A stretch of DNA of 64,000 nt from Dactylonectria macrodidyma (lineage: Eukaryota > Ascomycota > Sordariomycetes > Hypocreales > Nectriaceae). Both the position numbers and the translations under genes were made by a program. Of this stretch, positions 20,638 through 33,108 are shown in pieces; the stretch's first letter is position 1; every line of letters starts with the position of its first letter. The notes beneath the pieces are model-generated. The model was not told the DNA's origin, ran no database searches, and saw only the letters and a list, made by a program, of their open reading frames with translations. Location of the stretch: contig JAGMUV010000024.1 of NCBI GenBank assembly GCA_020744425.1, forward strand, positions 372,001 to 436,000. Reading direction: 5' to 3'.

Positions 20638-22500
20638 AGCCGTCATCAATGCGACGACCCATCTTCTCTTCTCTTCTCATCACTCGACCCACGGCCATTT
20701 ATCCGCTTTTTTTTTTATCTCATCATTCACATCAGCATCATTAGCGGCGTTTATCACGACACATTTCACGACTACCCCGTGACAACGGACGGATCATGAC
20801 ATTCATTACGACAGATACCAGGGCAATTGGGACAGCGGATATGGACATAGACAGGCAGACTCGACACACTGAGCATCACCTAGAGGCGAACCTACGATTT
20901 AGACTTGAAAGCAAGAAAGTGCAATTTTCTCCAAAAATCGCTTCCTCGTGTCCTTTTTGTGCCGTGCTAGTGGATGAACTGTGAAGACGGGCCAATCCTC
21001 GTCATAACAGAGCAGAATCATCCAAGGGTGAGCTTTTTTGTCTCCGCTGTGCCGCTAAGCTGCTGGGCTGCATCGTACGTACCGCTATATCGCTTCACGG
21101 GTGGTATTAATAGCCTCCTCGCTTCCCCATCTCCCGCTCTCCCCACCACCCCCTTTGCCAGGGCCTCTCAACCCTACCGAGCACATACAGCCTTCAAACC
21201 TCCGTCTAGCATACAACCGCGGAGCTTTCTTTGCCAACCACGGTGAGTGGCAGCCCACGCTAGAACGGAATGGCCTGTTGATCAGGAATTCCCAACCCTA
21301 GGACCACCCATTAGTGCTGTATCAATGCAAGTCTCCTAGCGAGAGGACACTGGACGGTATTCGCGCTGAGAGCCACGCCGAGAACCAGGGGCAGCCTGTC
21401 GTCGATCATAGCCAAGGACCTAAAGCTCCATAGCCAGACGACGATGCAGAGCCAAGCCAAAGCAAACCTCGTATCGCCCAGTGGAGCCGCCGCCTGCCAA
21501 GCGTGGAACAACTGTCTGAGCGAACAATAGAAAGAAAAGAAAAAAAAAACAACTCGCCATGGCACGGCCTGAAACTCTTGGCCCCCGGCCACACCGCAGC
21601 CAAGAAACGACGTGATATTGCGCCTGTCGCCGCATCCGGACTGGCGCCAATGCCCTCGCTCTCTCTATTAAGCTTAATAATAAGGAGGCCCCAATGGAGA
21701 TCGCGCCAAGCCGTTCATGGCTCAGCGGACAGGCCGGGGAGAACAAAGGCTACTGAAGAAGCGCCATCGGATGCCGTGTGTCTTACCCATCGTGACGCAA
21801 GAATGAGGCGCCACACGCACATGGCCAAGACGCCATGACCGTCCTAAATCTCGGCCCCTGAGTGGCCTGGATTTCCTCCGATGCGGCTTACCAGACAAAG
21901 ATGCTGGCAAGCTGAACCGGTGAAACCTGCATCGTTGTCGATAGTTGCAAAAAGTAGCCCTGCTGCCAAGATGCCTCCTCGTCAGCCGTCCAATCTCTCG
22001 TCGCGATCACCCCCTCTGATGCAACGACCTTGTGGGGTAAGAAGCATCACCATTCACCAAGAAGCACCCGCTACGTCCGACCACGACACGTATCCCTGCG
22101 GGTAAGAGAGTTTTCCGGGTACGGTTGCGATCAATAGGGGCGGGACGGGCGAGGAGTCCTTGCTCAGCGAGGCGTGAATAAAAGTCTCCTCTGTGAATTG
22201 TTATGAGGCCCGCAGCAGACAACAATAAGGGCCACGCTGGGGCGCCAAGGGCTTGGCCAACGCCAAAAGGATGGGTAGTGACATTTCGTAAACCTGGTGA
22301 GGTGAACGGGCCTGGTCTAAGGAGGTTTAAAGAGATCGACCATGTCGATGAATTCTCCGTTCTTCTATTCTTCACCTCCACACCGTTGCCTTCAGTTCCT
22401 ACTTTGAAGTTGTCGTTGAGACATCTGGAGGCTCTTCTCGAGCCACCACCACCTTCGTTTTTTATCCTTCTCCACGACTCCGTTCGTCCATTCTTCCGTG
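20638..22500. other. 1.86 kb intergenic stretch
   Basis: 3' region of the small secreted protein (with a T-run near 20708) and promoter/leader of the deacetylase gene. Several short frames exist but none is convincing. The last ~120 bases are pyrimidine-rich, as expected of a leader. Confidence 0.5.
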
Positions 22501-25500
22501 ATGCACTATCTCAGCATCGCCGTCGCCGCCCTCGGCTTGCTGCGGGTTGGCCAGGCCAATCTCTGCAAGTCCGACGGCTTAGATGGCCCCCCTTCCGTGC
22601 CGGCCGTGATCAACGCCGTCGATCACCCCATCGATGTGGACCGCAGGGACGCATCCCACTCGACCGTCTGGATCGACGAGGACAACTACGAAGACATCGA
22701 GATCCCCGAGGAAGCTTCCTGTCAAATCGAGGCCGAGGGTAGCAACGCCGTGCAGAAGCGTCAATTGTGGAGAAGAAGAAAGACAGCTGCCTCCGTCAAC
22801 ACCACCATCCGACGCCTCACGCCTCGCATTGCTCACACTGTCAAGTTCTCCTACTCGGTCTACTCTGCCGCCCCGGCCAACACCTGCCGGCTCCAAGCCG
22901 CCTTTAACGGAAACGTCTTTGCCAGAACGTCTCGATTCACTCGCATCAACCGTGGTCGCACCTGGGTCGACATCTCCGGCACAGTCACTCCCTATTCTCG
23001 CACTGGAAAGCTCAAGATCTCTGTCATTTGCCAGGCCAGGGGAAGTGCTCGCGTCTTTGTTGACGACATCTCCGTCTTCGCCAATGAAGATGTCTCCACC
23101 TCGACCAACTTGGTCCTGACTACCTCTTCACTTATTGTGGCAACTGAAACTGCCGATGTCACATCGACCCAGCCCAACATCGAGTCTTCCACTACAAGTG
23201 TTAGTGTTTCGAGTGCTTCAACGGCTGCTGTGTCTAGCTCTGTCGTCTCCGGCTCCGATGTTGCTTCTAACTCTGATGCCGCCTTGAGTTCCGTCGTTGT
23301 TTCAAGCCCTGATGTCGCCTCAAGCTCCACTGCTGCTTCCAGCTCTGCCGATGATTCTAGTTCTGCTTCAGCTTCCAACTCGGCTTCTGTCTCTGTCTCA
23401 GCCGCGGCATCTAGCTCTGCTGCTGGCTCAAGCACAGATACTGCTTCGAGCTCTTCTGCCGTCTCTACTTCTGATGATGCCTCTAGCTCTATCTCTGTTT
23501 CTAGCTCCGCCACTGAATCCGTGTCTGCCGCCGGCTCCAGCTCTGCCTCAAGCTCGGGTGAGGCTTCAAGCTCTGTTGTGTCCAGCTCTGACGCTGTCTC
23601 CAGCACCGCTGCTGCTTCCAGCTCTGCCACTGATTCTGCTTCTGCCTCAGTCTCTGCTGCTGGTTCTATCTCTGCCGATGTCTCTAGCTCTGCCACTGAT
23701 TCTGTCTCTGCTTCTGCTTCTGCCTCTGTTTCTGCTTCCGTCTCTGTCTCTGCCTCCAACTCCGCAGCCGCTTCCACCTCCGCCACTGATTCTGTATCGG
23801 CTGCTGGCTCTAGCTCTGCTGCCGCTGCTTCCAGCTCTGATGTTGCTTCCAGCTCAGCTGCAGTCTCCAGCTCGGCCACTGCTTCAGCCTCCGCCTCTGC
23901 CTCCGTCTCTGCTGCCGCCTCCAGCTCGGCCACCTCATCCAGCACGTCAGCCTCCCCCAACAGCCTCCCCTCCGGCTCCGTCGACAGCACCATCCTTATT
24001 ATCGCGCGCGATGAAACCACCGCCGCCATTGGAAGCAGCGGCCTACTAGGCTACGGCATCCCCTACACGTACCTCATCGTCCCCCAGGATGGCACCACCC
24101 TGCCCAAGCTCAACTCAACTGTCAACACGGGCAACTTTGGCGGCATCATCGTGCTCGACTCCGTCTCGTACGACTACGGCGCGACCGGTTGGCGAAGTGC
24201 CCTCACTGATGCCCAGTGGGCTGAGATTCATGCCTATCAGACTGCCTTTAGCGTTCGCATGGTTCGCATCAACGATTACCCTGGTATCAGCTCCGGCACT
24301 CTTCCTGTTGCCGGTGGATGTTGCGAGGCTGGCGTCAGCCAGAGCGTCTTCTTCTCTGACACCAGCGCCTTCTCCACTGCCAACATCAAGGCGTAAGTCA
24401 ACCACCCTCCAATGCTTTACCATTTCCATAACTAACACTCCAATAGGGACGCCGAAGTGCCCACCACTGGTCTCTACCACGTGCCCGCCTCCATCACCGA
24501 CTCATCCACCACCAAGGCCGTTGCCAAGTTCGGTACCGCCACGGGCTTCTCATCCGAGAGCGTAGCAGCCGTCATCAACAACTTCAACGGCCGCGAGCAA
24601 TTCGTCTGGTTCATGAGCTGGGCGCCGTCGTGGTCGCTAACGTCGGCGTACCTCGAGCATGGCCACATCCACTGGATGACCCGCGGCCTGTTCCTCGGCA
24701 AGAGAAAGATCCACCTCGGCGCGCAGATCGACGACGTCCAGCTCTCTACGGAGCCGTACTACCCCCCCGGACTCGGAGAAATGCGAATCAACATTGCGGA
24801 TCTCCAGGCGCACATCGACTGGCAGAATCAGCTCGCCGAGCGTCTCCCCGCCGGCTCTGAGTTCTGGCTTGAGCTTGCTCACAACGGCAACGGAGACATT
24901 ATGGTCGCCACCATCTCCCAGGAAGACGAAGACGAAGGCATCTGCATCCCCGAAGAGGCCGTCTACTACGAAACCCCCGTCGAGGCTCCTCACCAGTGGG
25001 TCAAGCCTATCGGCTCCGGCGTCGACGTCTGGCCTGAAGACTTTGAAGAGTACTCCTGGGAACTTCAATGTGCTGCCCTTGATGAGTTCGCTGATTGGTT
25101 CACTGTCCCTGCGAACCGAGACAACTTTGGACACATTTCTCACACCTTTACGCATCTCAATCTGAACAACGCCACCTACAAGGATACCGCCCGCGAGATC
25201 CAGTTCAACCAGGCGTGGATGGCCCAGATCGGCATTGACCAAGGCCGCTGGTACTCGCCCAACGGCATCGTCCCTCCCCAGATCACCGGCCTCTTCAACG
25301 GCGATGCCATCCGGGCTTGGATGGACAACAACATCACCTACGTTGTTGGTGATAACACTCGCCCGGCGACTCGACACGCTAGCAACCCCTATCACGCTCT
25401 CATCACCACGAGCAGCGCCAACGGCCATGACGGCCTTGTCGTGATTCCTCGGTTCTCTACGCGCATCTACTACAACTGCCACTCGCCCGAGTGCGATCTG

Positions 25501-26046
25501 GAAGAGTGGATCGTCACCTCTGCCGGCACGGGTGATTTCTACAACCTCTTGAGCGTGGAGCGGGAGTCAGTCGTTCGCAACTTGCTGACTCTCATGTCCG
25601 ATCCCTACATGTTCCATCAGCTCAACATGTACACGCGACACGACGAACCCCTAACCATCGGAGATCAGTCGGGTCAGCTCTCTCTCGTGATGGCTTGGAC
25701 CGAAACTGTTGTGCAGGAGTTCGTTCGCCTGACCAACTGGCCCATCAGGAGTATCACCCAAGATGACCTCGCGCACTACTTCCTCGACCGCGAGACCGTG
25801 GACAAGTGCAACCCCCAGCTGTCGTATGCCTTTTCCGATGACGGCCAGTCCATCAAGTCTGTCACCGTCACCGCTGACGGAAACACTTGCGGCAAGCCCA
25901 TCCCCGTCACTATTCCCTCTGGCTCTGCGTCTGCATCGGGAGGATCGAGTACTTCTGATGTCGTTGGATCCGAGCCACCCATTCAGTGGGTAACGTTGAA
26001 CGGTTCGCCCGTCACGTTGACTCTCAGTGAGGCTATTGCTATTTAA
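22501..26046 (+). CDS. agd3: Agd3-like secreted polysaccharide deacetylase (CE18) with extra N-terminal module
   Basis: Exons 22501-24392 and 24447-26046, 1163 residues. Residues 1-19 form a signal peptide. Residues ~100-205 resemble the jelly-roll carbohydrate-binding module of fungal surface proteins (ISGTVTPYSRTGKLKISVIC, then VFVDDISVF). A Ser/Ala-rich linker of ~270 residues follows. From ~residue 497 the sequence matches, from memory, Agd3 of Aspergillus fumigatus, which deacetylates galactosaminogalactan. Active-site-like elements are GAQIDD (Asp726, Asp727) and HISHTFTH (His860, 863 and 867), the usual Asp plus HxxxH metal site. It should act outside the cell on an amino-sugar polymer, aiding adhesion and biofilm. 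Other galactosaminogalactan genes are not next to it here. The added module and linker make it much larger than the family norm I recall. Confidence 0.85.
23190..23960 (+). repeat. Ser/Ala-rich low-complexity coding repeat
   Basis: About 255 codons, nearly all Ser, Ala, Val, Thr or Asp, with recurring blocks such as ASSSA, SVSAS and SSSATDS, from irregular repeats of tctgct/tccagc units. It links the binding-module-like region to the deacetylase domain and is probably heavily O-glycosylated. Such tracts change length readily. Confidence 0.85.
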
Positions 26047-26272
26047 TTCCCTTAATGTAATCGAAAATTCTTGTATGTTCAGTTGCGCAGTTGTTCTTTG
26101 AACTTAGACCATAGGCAAATATTCAATTGTGTTACATCAACCCTAGGCAACTGTTATGTTGTGTGTATATCGTTAACCACGTTCTGGACTGGGACAGGAA
26201 TACAGAACAATACCAGCCCTTTACATTCTACCATCTCCGTCACAGTCCATACCTTAGCCTCTCATCTCATAT

Positions 26273-27077
26273 CTATCGCGGATTCCGAATCATACAAGCC
26301 TCTACTTCCGTGACGCCGGCATACTTGTGTGCCAAATCCTCATTCTGTTTGATGCCCGATTTCGCATTTGCCTCCACAACCTCCTTCGCCCATGCCTCGC
26401 AATCGACCGTCCATACCCCGAGGTCCTCAAACCCTAATTTCAAATAGAGCCCATGGGCTACCTTCGAGGAAGTCAAAATCGTCGGCACGCCTTCAGCATC
26501 GGCCCTGTCTATCACAGTCTGAAGCAATTTCCCACCGATACCTCTTCGCTGGTAGTCCGGATGGATCATGAGATGCAACACATCTTGATAAGTGCGTAAG
26601 TACTAAAGGCGAAGTTTTGAGAGGGCGATACAACTCGGACTTACAATAATGTCGCTGTCCTTTCGCCGCCTCTTGTTTGCACGCATCCATCTCATCGTCT
26701 CTCGCGTTGAACCGAACCCAAATCTCCTTGAGTTGCTCCTTTGGCTGTATAAGCAACAGGTGGGGAGGCTTTTCCTCTGGTTCCTTCTTTGCTGTCGAGT
26801 CCTGCTCCACCTTCTCGTCTGCCACGTCGGCAGGCTTCTGTGCTGGAACGATCGTATAGCGTGTGAAGCCGACGACAGATCCTTCAACCTCCGCAACCAG
26901 GAACACAAACTTGGGGTTTCTCAACGCCTTGTCCGTCAATATAGGTATCACCTCGCTCGGGCTCTTTGTCCACAGAGCATTGTAGAACTCAAGGAATGGC
27001 GTCATAGCCTTATCGTGAACGTCGGCCATGGCGTCCTTATCGGCGACAGTCGCCGGTCGAATTGTCACGGAACTCAT
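26273..27077 (-). CDS. GNAT-family N-acetyltransferase
   Basis: Exons 27077-26645 and 26583-26273, 247 residues. The start MSSVTIRPATVADKDAM is a typical GNAT opening. After a charged insertion (Lys/Glu-rich, residues ~95-115) comes the acetyl-CoA loop HLMIHPDYQRRGIGGKLL, with Q156-R-R-G-x-G near residue 160, and a C-terminal half containing GLYLKLGFED. The intron (26584-26644) has a good donor, gtaagt, and the acceptor caag is the only one that keeps the frame. The substrate cannot be told. It converges on the deacetylase gene, whose stop is only about 230 bases away. It is probably cytosolic, as no signal peptide is seen. Confidence 0.85.
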
Positions 27078-27529
27078 GTTTCGCGAATTTCGAATATGCT
27101 TTCTGTCATGAATTGTTTCGTCGATTAAAACCACCTAAATGTATTTACAGGGCATGCTCAGTCTATATAGATAAATGTGTCCTGATGTAAGAACCCAAAA
27201 AGGAAGGTGGCCAGCTCGGATTGAGTCATGCCGAACAAATCTGTCAGCCAGGCCAACCAATCAGTTTTACCCTTCCTGTAATATTTTATAGTGCCATAGA
27301 TCCGATTTGATCCAGGCAATTTCCCATTGGGAAAAGAAGACATGGGAACCAGCTTCGAAGCTTTGAGAACAGCCCTGGCTGTCTCCGTCCCCGTCTTCGG
27401 GAGCCTCTTGTCCCGGTCACGCAAAGTGGAGTCGAATTAGAGGGCTAGAACCCCGATGTGTGCCTGTCAGATGCACCCAAGTGATAGCAGTCGGGGACGA
27501 TAGTGAAAAATACGTTCATGACACATCGT
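27078..27529. other. Short intergenic stretch
   Basis: Contains one 88-codon minus-strand frame (27158-27424) without recognisable features. Probably the GNAT promoter plus the 3' region of the desaturase gene. Confidence 0.5.
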
Positions 27530-28599
27530 CTACTCAGCCTTGGGCTTCTTGATGGGTTGATCGTTCTCATCGATCAGGCCCTTCTCTCGCATAACCTTCA
27601 AGGCGTCGTGAATGGGATCCAAGGCTGGCTGAGGAGCCTTGTGCGAATCCCAGTAGTTGTCGGCCCAGGTAAAGTACTGTCCGTAGTTGCATGTAAAGTA
27701 CATGTGATGGAGAGTATGGTGAGCTGGGCTGTTGACAAACTTTTCGAGCCAATGTCCAGTGATCATGTCACCATCGTGAATGAGGATGGTCCAGATCTGA
27801 ACCATGGCAAAAAGAACCATGTACAGATACTTTTGCATCGGGCAGATGAAGACAAAGATACTGCAGTCTGGTTAGAGAATAACACGGGATTGGTCAGATG
27901 AGTACTCACTGGTAAGGCAAGGATTGCAAGTATCCGTCAAGGGGATGGAAGGCAATGGCAGCCCAGGGGGTTGGGACTAGGAACTTGTCAGCTTGACTGG
28001 TCATACGATGATGAATGGAAAACGTATGACGGACCAATCCATTTGTGATGGGGTTTATGGATAAACTTGTAGACGCTGGGGTGATGTTCCAGGCGATGAA
28101 TCCAGTAGATGCCAATGTCGTTGAATAGCATGTAGAGCAGAGTCGAGAATGCCATCCAGGGCAAGCCATACTCGTCGACTTTGGTGTAGAGCAAGCTGTA
28201 GCCTCGAACCTCGGCGAGGAAGAAGGGGAGTGTCAAGACGGAGATAATTGGAATGGCGAAGAGAGAGGATTCGACCTCTAGACGTTTCTGGTCCTTCAGG
28301 AAGCGCGGATGATACTCCAACCGCTTGTCAAAAATGAAGTGATATGAAAGGGCGGCGGAGATAAAGTAGATTGTGGCAGCGCCGAAGCTGGCGATGAGGA
28401 AGAGGGACAGGCATTGGCGATAGATGTCATCGCGGGGGATCGCAGATGCTACCAATGCGGGGAAGAGAGAATCGGGTGATGATGCTGGCACCGATGACGA
28501 TGATACGGTGGCGTTGTCAGCGAAGACGGGCGCTGGAAAGGCGCTGGCGTAGGCCTTGTCAAAGACAAAGTAGTCCGCGATCTCAAGAATGGCGTCCAT
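27530..28599 (-). CDS. Sterol C-5 desaturase (ERG3-type)
   Basis: Exons 28599-28035, 27976-27910 and 27860-27530, 320 residues. It belongs to the fatty acid hydroxylase/sterol desaturase superfamily. The three His boxes of the di-iron site are present: HRLEHH (168-173), HKPHHK (181-186) and HHTLHH (258-263). Several hydrophobic segments precede them, as expected for an ER membrane enzyme. The segment VPTPWAAIAFHPLDGY and the PYHI junction are typical of lathosterol oxidase/ERG3. It would introduce the C-5 double bond of ergosterol precursors. The C-terminus ends IKKPKAE, a possible ER-retrieval lysine motif. The product is slightly short for a fungal ERG3, so it may be one of several paralogues. 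Confidence 0.88.
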
Positions 28600-30242
28600 T
28601 GCGACGCGTCAGACCCGGGAATGGGAATCCGGATGGGATAGAAAAAAGAAGGTTCGACGCGGCTCAATTGGCTTCAATCTTCACTTTACTAGCGACTCAT
28701 GAGGTCGGCAATCGAGAATCGGCGAGAGAGACGTCAGGTTGAAGAGACTGCACAGCCCGTCGTTCTGCGTGACATGAGGGAATCTACAAGCTAAAGCTAG
28801 GGGTGTTTGATTGATAACTACGTCGCAATCTCAATAAAATGCCGAAAAATTGGATCCGAGTACGACATACGCTGCACCCCACACCTTATAGCCAATCAGA
28901 CCCAATTATCGCCTCCCGGCCATGCCCGAAACAGCGCATCGAGGGGAAACTACCGCTTTCATTGGTCCGATGCACCCCCTTAAGTGGAGAATCGATCCGA
29001 GCACGAACCAGAACGAATACGACCGCCTGCTGCCTCAGGCCACGGCAGCGCAATCACCGAGGAAACTCGTCTGCGGAAGTCTCGGAGCGTGTTTGTGCAG
29101 CGGAAGGGAGACTCCCGGCCCACAATAAATCGTTCCACATTGTGGGCAATCTTGCGGTGAGGGGTCCCAACAAATTGGCCCTACCCTATACCCAACATGG
29201 CGTGATTCATTCGCCACACTGAGTTGCCTTCCAAGGTTCGAGAGATGCGCATAGTAATACTGCAGCTTCCAGGTCATGATAATGCCATCTCGGCCTAGGT
29301 GTCGGAACTCCTTTCCTTATCGCTATGGGCCTTTCGCAGGTGGGTGAGAAGGTATTAGCCTAACATGTCTGACTTGAGGAGCGCAACATTTAGAACTGAC
29401 ACCACGAACTATTCATTAACGTAAGCAGCTCATCAGAAGTTATTATTAGCGAAGCTCATCCAGACTGTAAGGTAGCCAAAAATATACAAGAAATCTAGGA
29501 TGGCTAGGCGTCGTCGGCTTGTCTTCGCCAGTTCCTTACTAAAACATTGCATTTTGTGAGGGCTGGATTCGAATATCAAATTCCAACAATATCATGTGGC
29601 AGCTGAATTGCATGCCAGGTTGAAAAAAAAAGGCAATAAAAGGCGCCTTCTACGAGCATCGTCCCTAACAAAATGTGCAAGCAGTTTACTCTACCTGTGC
29701 CAATGTTCTCTATAACTACACTCATCTACGCAAACCGCTGGCATGGGTTCAAGAATCTCTAGTGAGTTATAGTCATAAACCACCATTTGGAAGTAATAAT
29801 CAAACGAGAAGTGAGCTATCGACCGAGGAAATTTTCGATGAACTCTATATCGAACACTTATTATGCAGATCCTTTTGTTGACACTCAAAGCCAGGCGGGT
29901 GACGATTTTGATGTCGGTTGTCATGTTTTGTCTATGCCTGGATTCTGGCAACGCTGACTTGCATTATCGGGGTTATCGGAACTTCACTTCAAAGCTTGAT
30001 CTCACAATCGTGTCTCGGGGCGGACTCTCTACGTTGGCCACCGACATGGCCCACATACTCAAACGAGAGCTGATAGGCCCGTAGATCAAGGATAAATGAG
30101 TCCGAAATCGCTCCAAGCACATATTACATCATCCTAAAGGCGTTTGTCGCCTACCCCGCCGTAGACAACAGATAGACTGAGCCACATTGAATTATCCGCT
30201 GCAATCACGCTTGACCACTCGAACAACCCTTCTCTTCTCGCC
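28600..30242. other. 1.6 kb gene-free stretch between divergent genes
   Basis: Shared upstream region of the desaturase (minus) and the D-amino-acid oxidase (plus). Only short frames without motifs were seen (for example 28839-29222 plus). Confidence 0.5.
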
Positions 30243-31445
30243 ATGGGCTCCTCTGATTCACTGACGCCTTTCTTCGTAGTCCTTGGGGCTGGAGTCATTG
30301 GACTTTCAACTGCATTAACGATCCGTGACAAATTCCCATCCTCCAAAATCGTCATTATCGCGAAGCATTTTCCTGGAGACTACGACGTGGAATATTGCTC
30401 ACCTTGGGCAGGAGGAAACTGGTGTTCATCAGCCAACGACAATGGACTTCTCGAGTCGTGTGACCGGGTGACCTTTGGAAGATTCAGAACCATCGCACAA
30501 GATCATCTAGAGGCGGGAATCCAGGCATCAGCCCTGAGAATGATTTTTGATCACAGGATTGAAGATGCAGGTATTCTGAGTCAAGGCACTGGAAGAGTTT
30601 GGTATGATGAGCTCGTCGGAGGATTGGTTCCTATTGATAGCGATGAGTTGCCGAAAGGTGCGGTATTTGGATTGGACGTTCCGTCTACGTTTGTGATCAA
30701 CACGCAGGTGTATCTTCAGTGGTCAGTTACTTTTCCAACCTTTTGGTATTAGATTCCTCTACCTCTAACTTCTTACAGGTTATTGGCGAAATGCCGGAAC
30801 GCTGGTGTGCAGCTTTTGCGCCAAACAGTTGAGTCTGTGGACCAAGCGTTTATCTCACCCGGTGTCACTGCCGTGTTCAACTGCACCGGCCTCGGTTCCT
30901 ACAGTTTGGGGGGAGTCAATGACAAAGACATGTATCCCACGCGGGGACAGACGGTCCTAGTCGAACAACCTATCCAGCCCTTGAAGAGAATGTACTTCCG
31001 ATCACCTCGCCGGGTTGACAACGACACTACGTACATCTTTCAGCGGCCACTTGCAGGAGGAATTGTGCTCGGTGGCTGTCGAGAGGACGGGAACTGGGAC
31101 GGCAAAGTCAATCAAGATTTCGCCTTGGAAATCATGAAAAGATGCTGTGCCCTTGCCCCAGAGTTGGGACGTCCAGAAGACCTGAAGGTGATAAAGCATG
31201 GCGTTGGCCTGAGGCCAAACAGAAAGGGCGGCCCGAGGATTGAAGTTGAGAAAAGAAGCGTGGGGTTGATCGTGCATAATTACGGCGCTTCAGGCGCTGG
31301 CTATCAAGCCTCATGGTAAGTCGTTACAGGTGAAAGGTTAAAAAAAAGTCACCTAACATTTTTATTTAGGGGAATGGCAGAGCACGGCGTTGAGCTGTTG
31401 ATGGAATCTCTCGAGAATGGTTCTTCGGTTGTTTCAAAGCTCTGA
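30243..31445 (+). CDS. Peroxisomal D-amino-acid oxidase (FAD)
   Basis: Exons 30243-30721, 30779-31315 and 31370-31445, 363 residues. The N-terminus has the FAD-binding VVLGAGVIGLSTAL (Gly15, 17 and 20). Family marks are YCSPWAGGNWCSSA, GGLVPI, AVFNCTGLGSYSLGG, YPTRGQTVLVEQP, a GGCREDGNWDG segment, and VGLRPNRKGGPRIE with HNYGASGAGYQASWG, the C-terminal signature of D-amino-acid oxidases. The last three residues are SKL, a type 1 peroxisomal targeting signal, encoded on a short final exon. It oxidises D-amino acids to the 2-oxo acid, ammonia and H2O2; the specificity (neutral or acidic) is not decided here. Confidence 0.92.
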
Positions 31446-31859
31446 GCTCGATTGGTAATCCCTGGTTGTAAGTTGGATCTACTAGATATAGATGCCGTGC
31501 TTATATCACATTCACTATGTTTGGCTGACCCGGCATCGTGTGTTTATTTCCCGCTCGAACTCAATATACCACAGACTGATTTCTAGGCGATGTGGATCAT
31601 TGTTTTTGGTAGACCGTGTTTAGTTTCAAGTTGATAGTGCTCACTGCCCTCCTGGCGACGGAGAAATCCACATACCCCAGTCTCTGCCCACTCCGTGAAG
31701 GCATCTGAAACGGACTTATTTAATTGAGCCTCTCCTGACCAGCACCACTTGACGCGTTCTGGAAAGACTTCAAATCGTCTAGAATTTCTTTCTGTCGCAT
31801 AACTTTGCTTCATTCACATTCGTTTCTATTCTTCCCTTCGTTAGACAAACGCCGCCATT
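31446..31859. other. Short intergenic stretch
   Basis: Promoter region of the GH12 gene. The 76-codon minus-strand frame at 31583-31813 has no recognisable features. Confidence 0.5.
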
Positions 31860-32745
31860 ATGCGTGTTCTCTCGTTTTTTGCCTTGCTGGCCCTGGAGGC
31901 TTCGGCTGCGCCATCCCCTGTGTCATGGCACTCAACTGGATTGAAGAGGGACACACTCGCTTCGACGTACTGCGGTGCTCCTAACCAATATGAGGTCCTC
32001 TCCGGGACCCCTTGGATTATCTTCTCGATGAACTACAACTACCAGTCCATCGAGGGATCATGCTGCACTGGCCTCTACGAGACATCGGGATCCGGGGATG
32101 CACAGCGGATTCACTGGAGCAGCATCTGGGACATTGATGCCACCGTGAATCCAGATTTGGTTAAGGGATATTCCTTCATTGGCCTGACCCAGAACTTGCA
32201 GACGAGATTGGATGCGATCGCAAGTATCCCTTCTACCTACACGTGGACTGTCTCCAATTCCACAGCGTACAAAGGTTAGATCTGTCGGGTCCCTGATCTC
32301 TATTCCGCTAACTTATACTTCGTGACTAGGCAACGTCGTTTACGATTTCATGACTTCTGACACCAAGGGAGATGAAACTTCCAGCGCCGCCCAGGAGCTC
32401 ATGCTTTGGATTCGGTATGAGGGAGGCCAAATTCCTCTCGGCTACGACAAGGGCGCGGTCGCCACCATCGATGGCCTCTACGGAAAAGACGGTTGGAAGC
32501 TGTACCAGGGCCTCAACACTGATACGGGCATCACTGTTTCGTCGCTCCTGGTCCCCGAGGCTGACCAGTTTGGAGATGGTGTCGGAGGAACCTTCGAGGG
32601 CGACATCAAGGATTGGCTTGTCGCCCTTGCTGCACAAGGGCTCTTTGAGGCGAGCACGTATGTCAACGTTGGAAATGCGGGCATGGAGCCCTTCTGGGGG
32701 ACTGTCACCTTTGATAGCACCCTCGGCCTGAGGATCGACCTCTAA
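31860..32745 (+). CDS. Secreted GH12 endoglucanase/xyloglucanase
   Basis: Exons 31860-32274 and 32330-32745, 276 residues. Residues 1-17 form a signal peptide, followed by a short pro-like segment. GH12 features are HWSSIWDID near the N-terminal third, IPSTYTWTVS, VVYDFMTSD, the nucleophile motif QELMLWIRYEGG (Glu161) and the acid/base motif GMEPFWGTV (Glu258). It would cut beta-1,4-glucan or xyloglucan outside the cell. The CC pair near residue 70 and the long N-terminal part are less usual, but both catalytic Glu are present, so activity is likely. Confidence 0.87.
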
Positions 32746-33108
32746 AACCTAAAATTTTCCACCTAGATAGGGAAGTGGAATACTTTATCCTGTACATCTT
32801 TATCTATATACAGCAACAAACATGGATGCGCCCAATCGTTCGCAATAAGCACTTACGACTCATTGATGAAAAACATGGTCCCGTTCTATACTTGGTCGAG
32901 ATACCGCTTTCACCAAGCCCGCTGTCGCCTTCTCGCCATTACCCCTTGACGATGCTCCGAGAGAGCAAGCCGAGGGGGAGATATCACGCATGTAACAAAT
33001 GATGGCACTGGAATATGCCAATGGATAAAGTGAAAGAAGGCTATTTCAACGAGAGAACGAATATCAGAAAAAAGCAATGCATTTCCAGGCTTAGTCGGCC
33101 ATCCAGCG
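32746..33108. other. Short intergenic stretch between convergent genes
   Basis: 3' regions of the GH12 gene and the methyltransferase gene; nothing else seen. Confidence 0.5.

Noticed and set aside
22992..24029. 345-codon minus-strand frame rich in Glu and Ala
   Set aside because: It is the antisense shadow of the Ser/Ala repeat of the deacetylase gene; it has no start context or motif of its own.
24637..25482. 281-codon minus-strand frame
   Set aside because: Antisense of the well-supported deacetylase catalytic domain; composition follows the codon bias of the sense strand.
27158..27424. 88-codon minus-strand frame between the GNAT and desaturase genes
   Set aside because: Short, no motif, and no conserved-looking segment; could be a small gene but nothing supports it.
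28839..29222. 127-codon plus-strand frame in the desaturase/oxidase intergenic region
   Set aside because: No motif, no signal peptide, and it lies in the expected divergent promoter.
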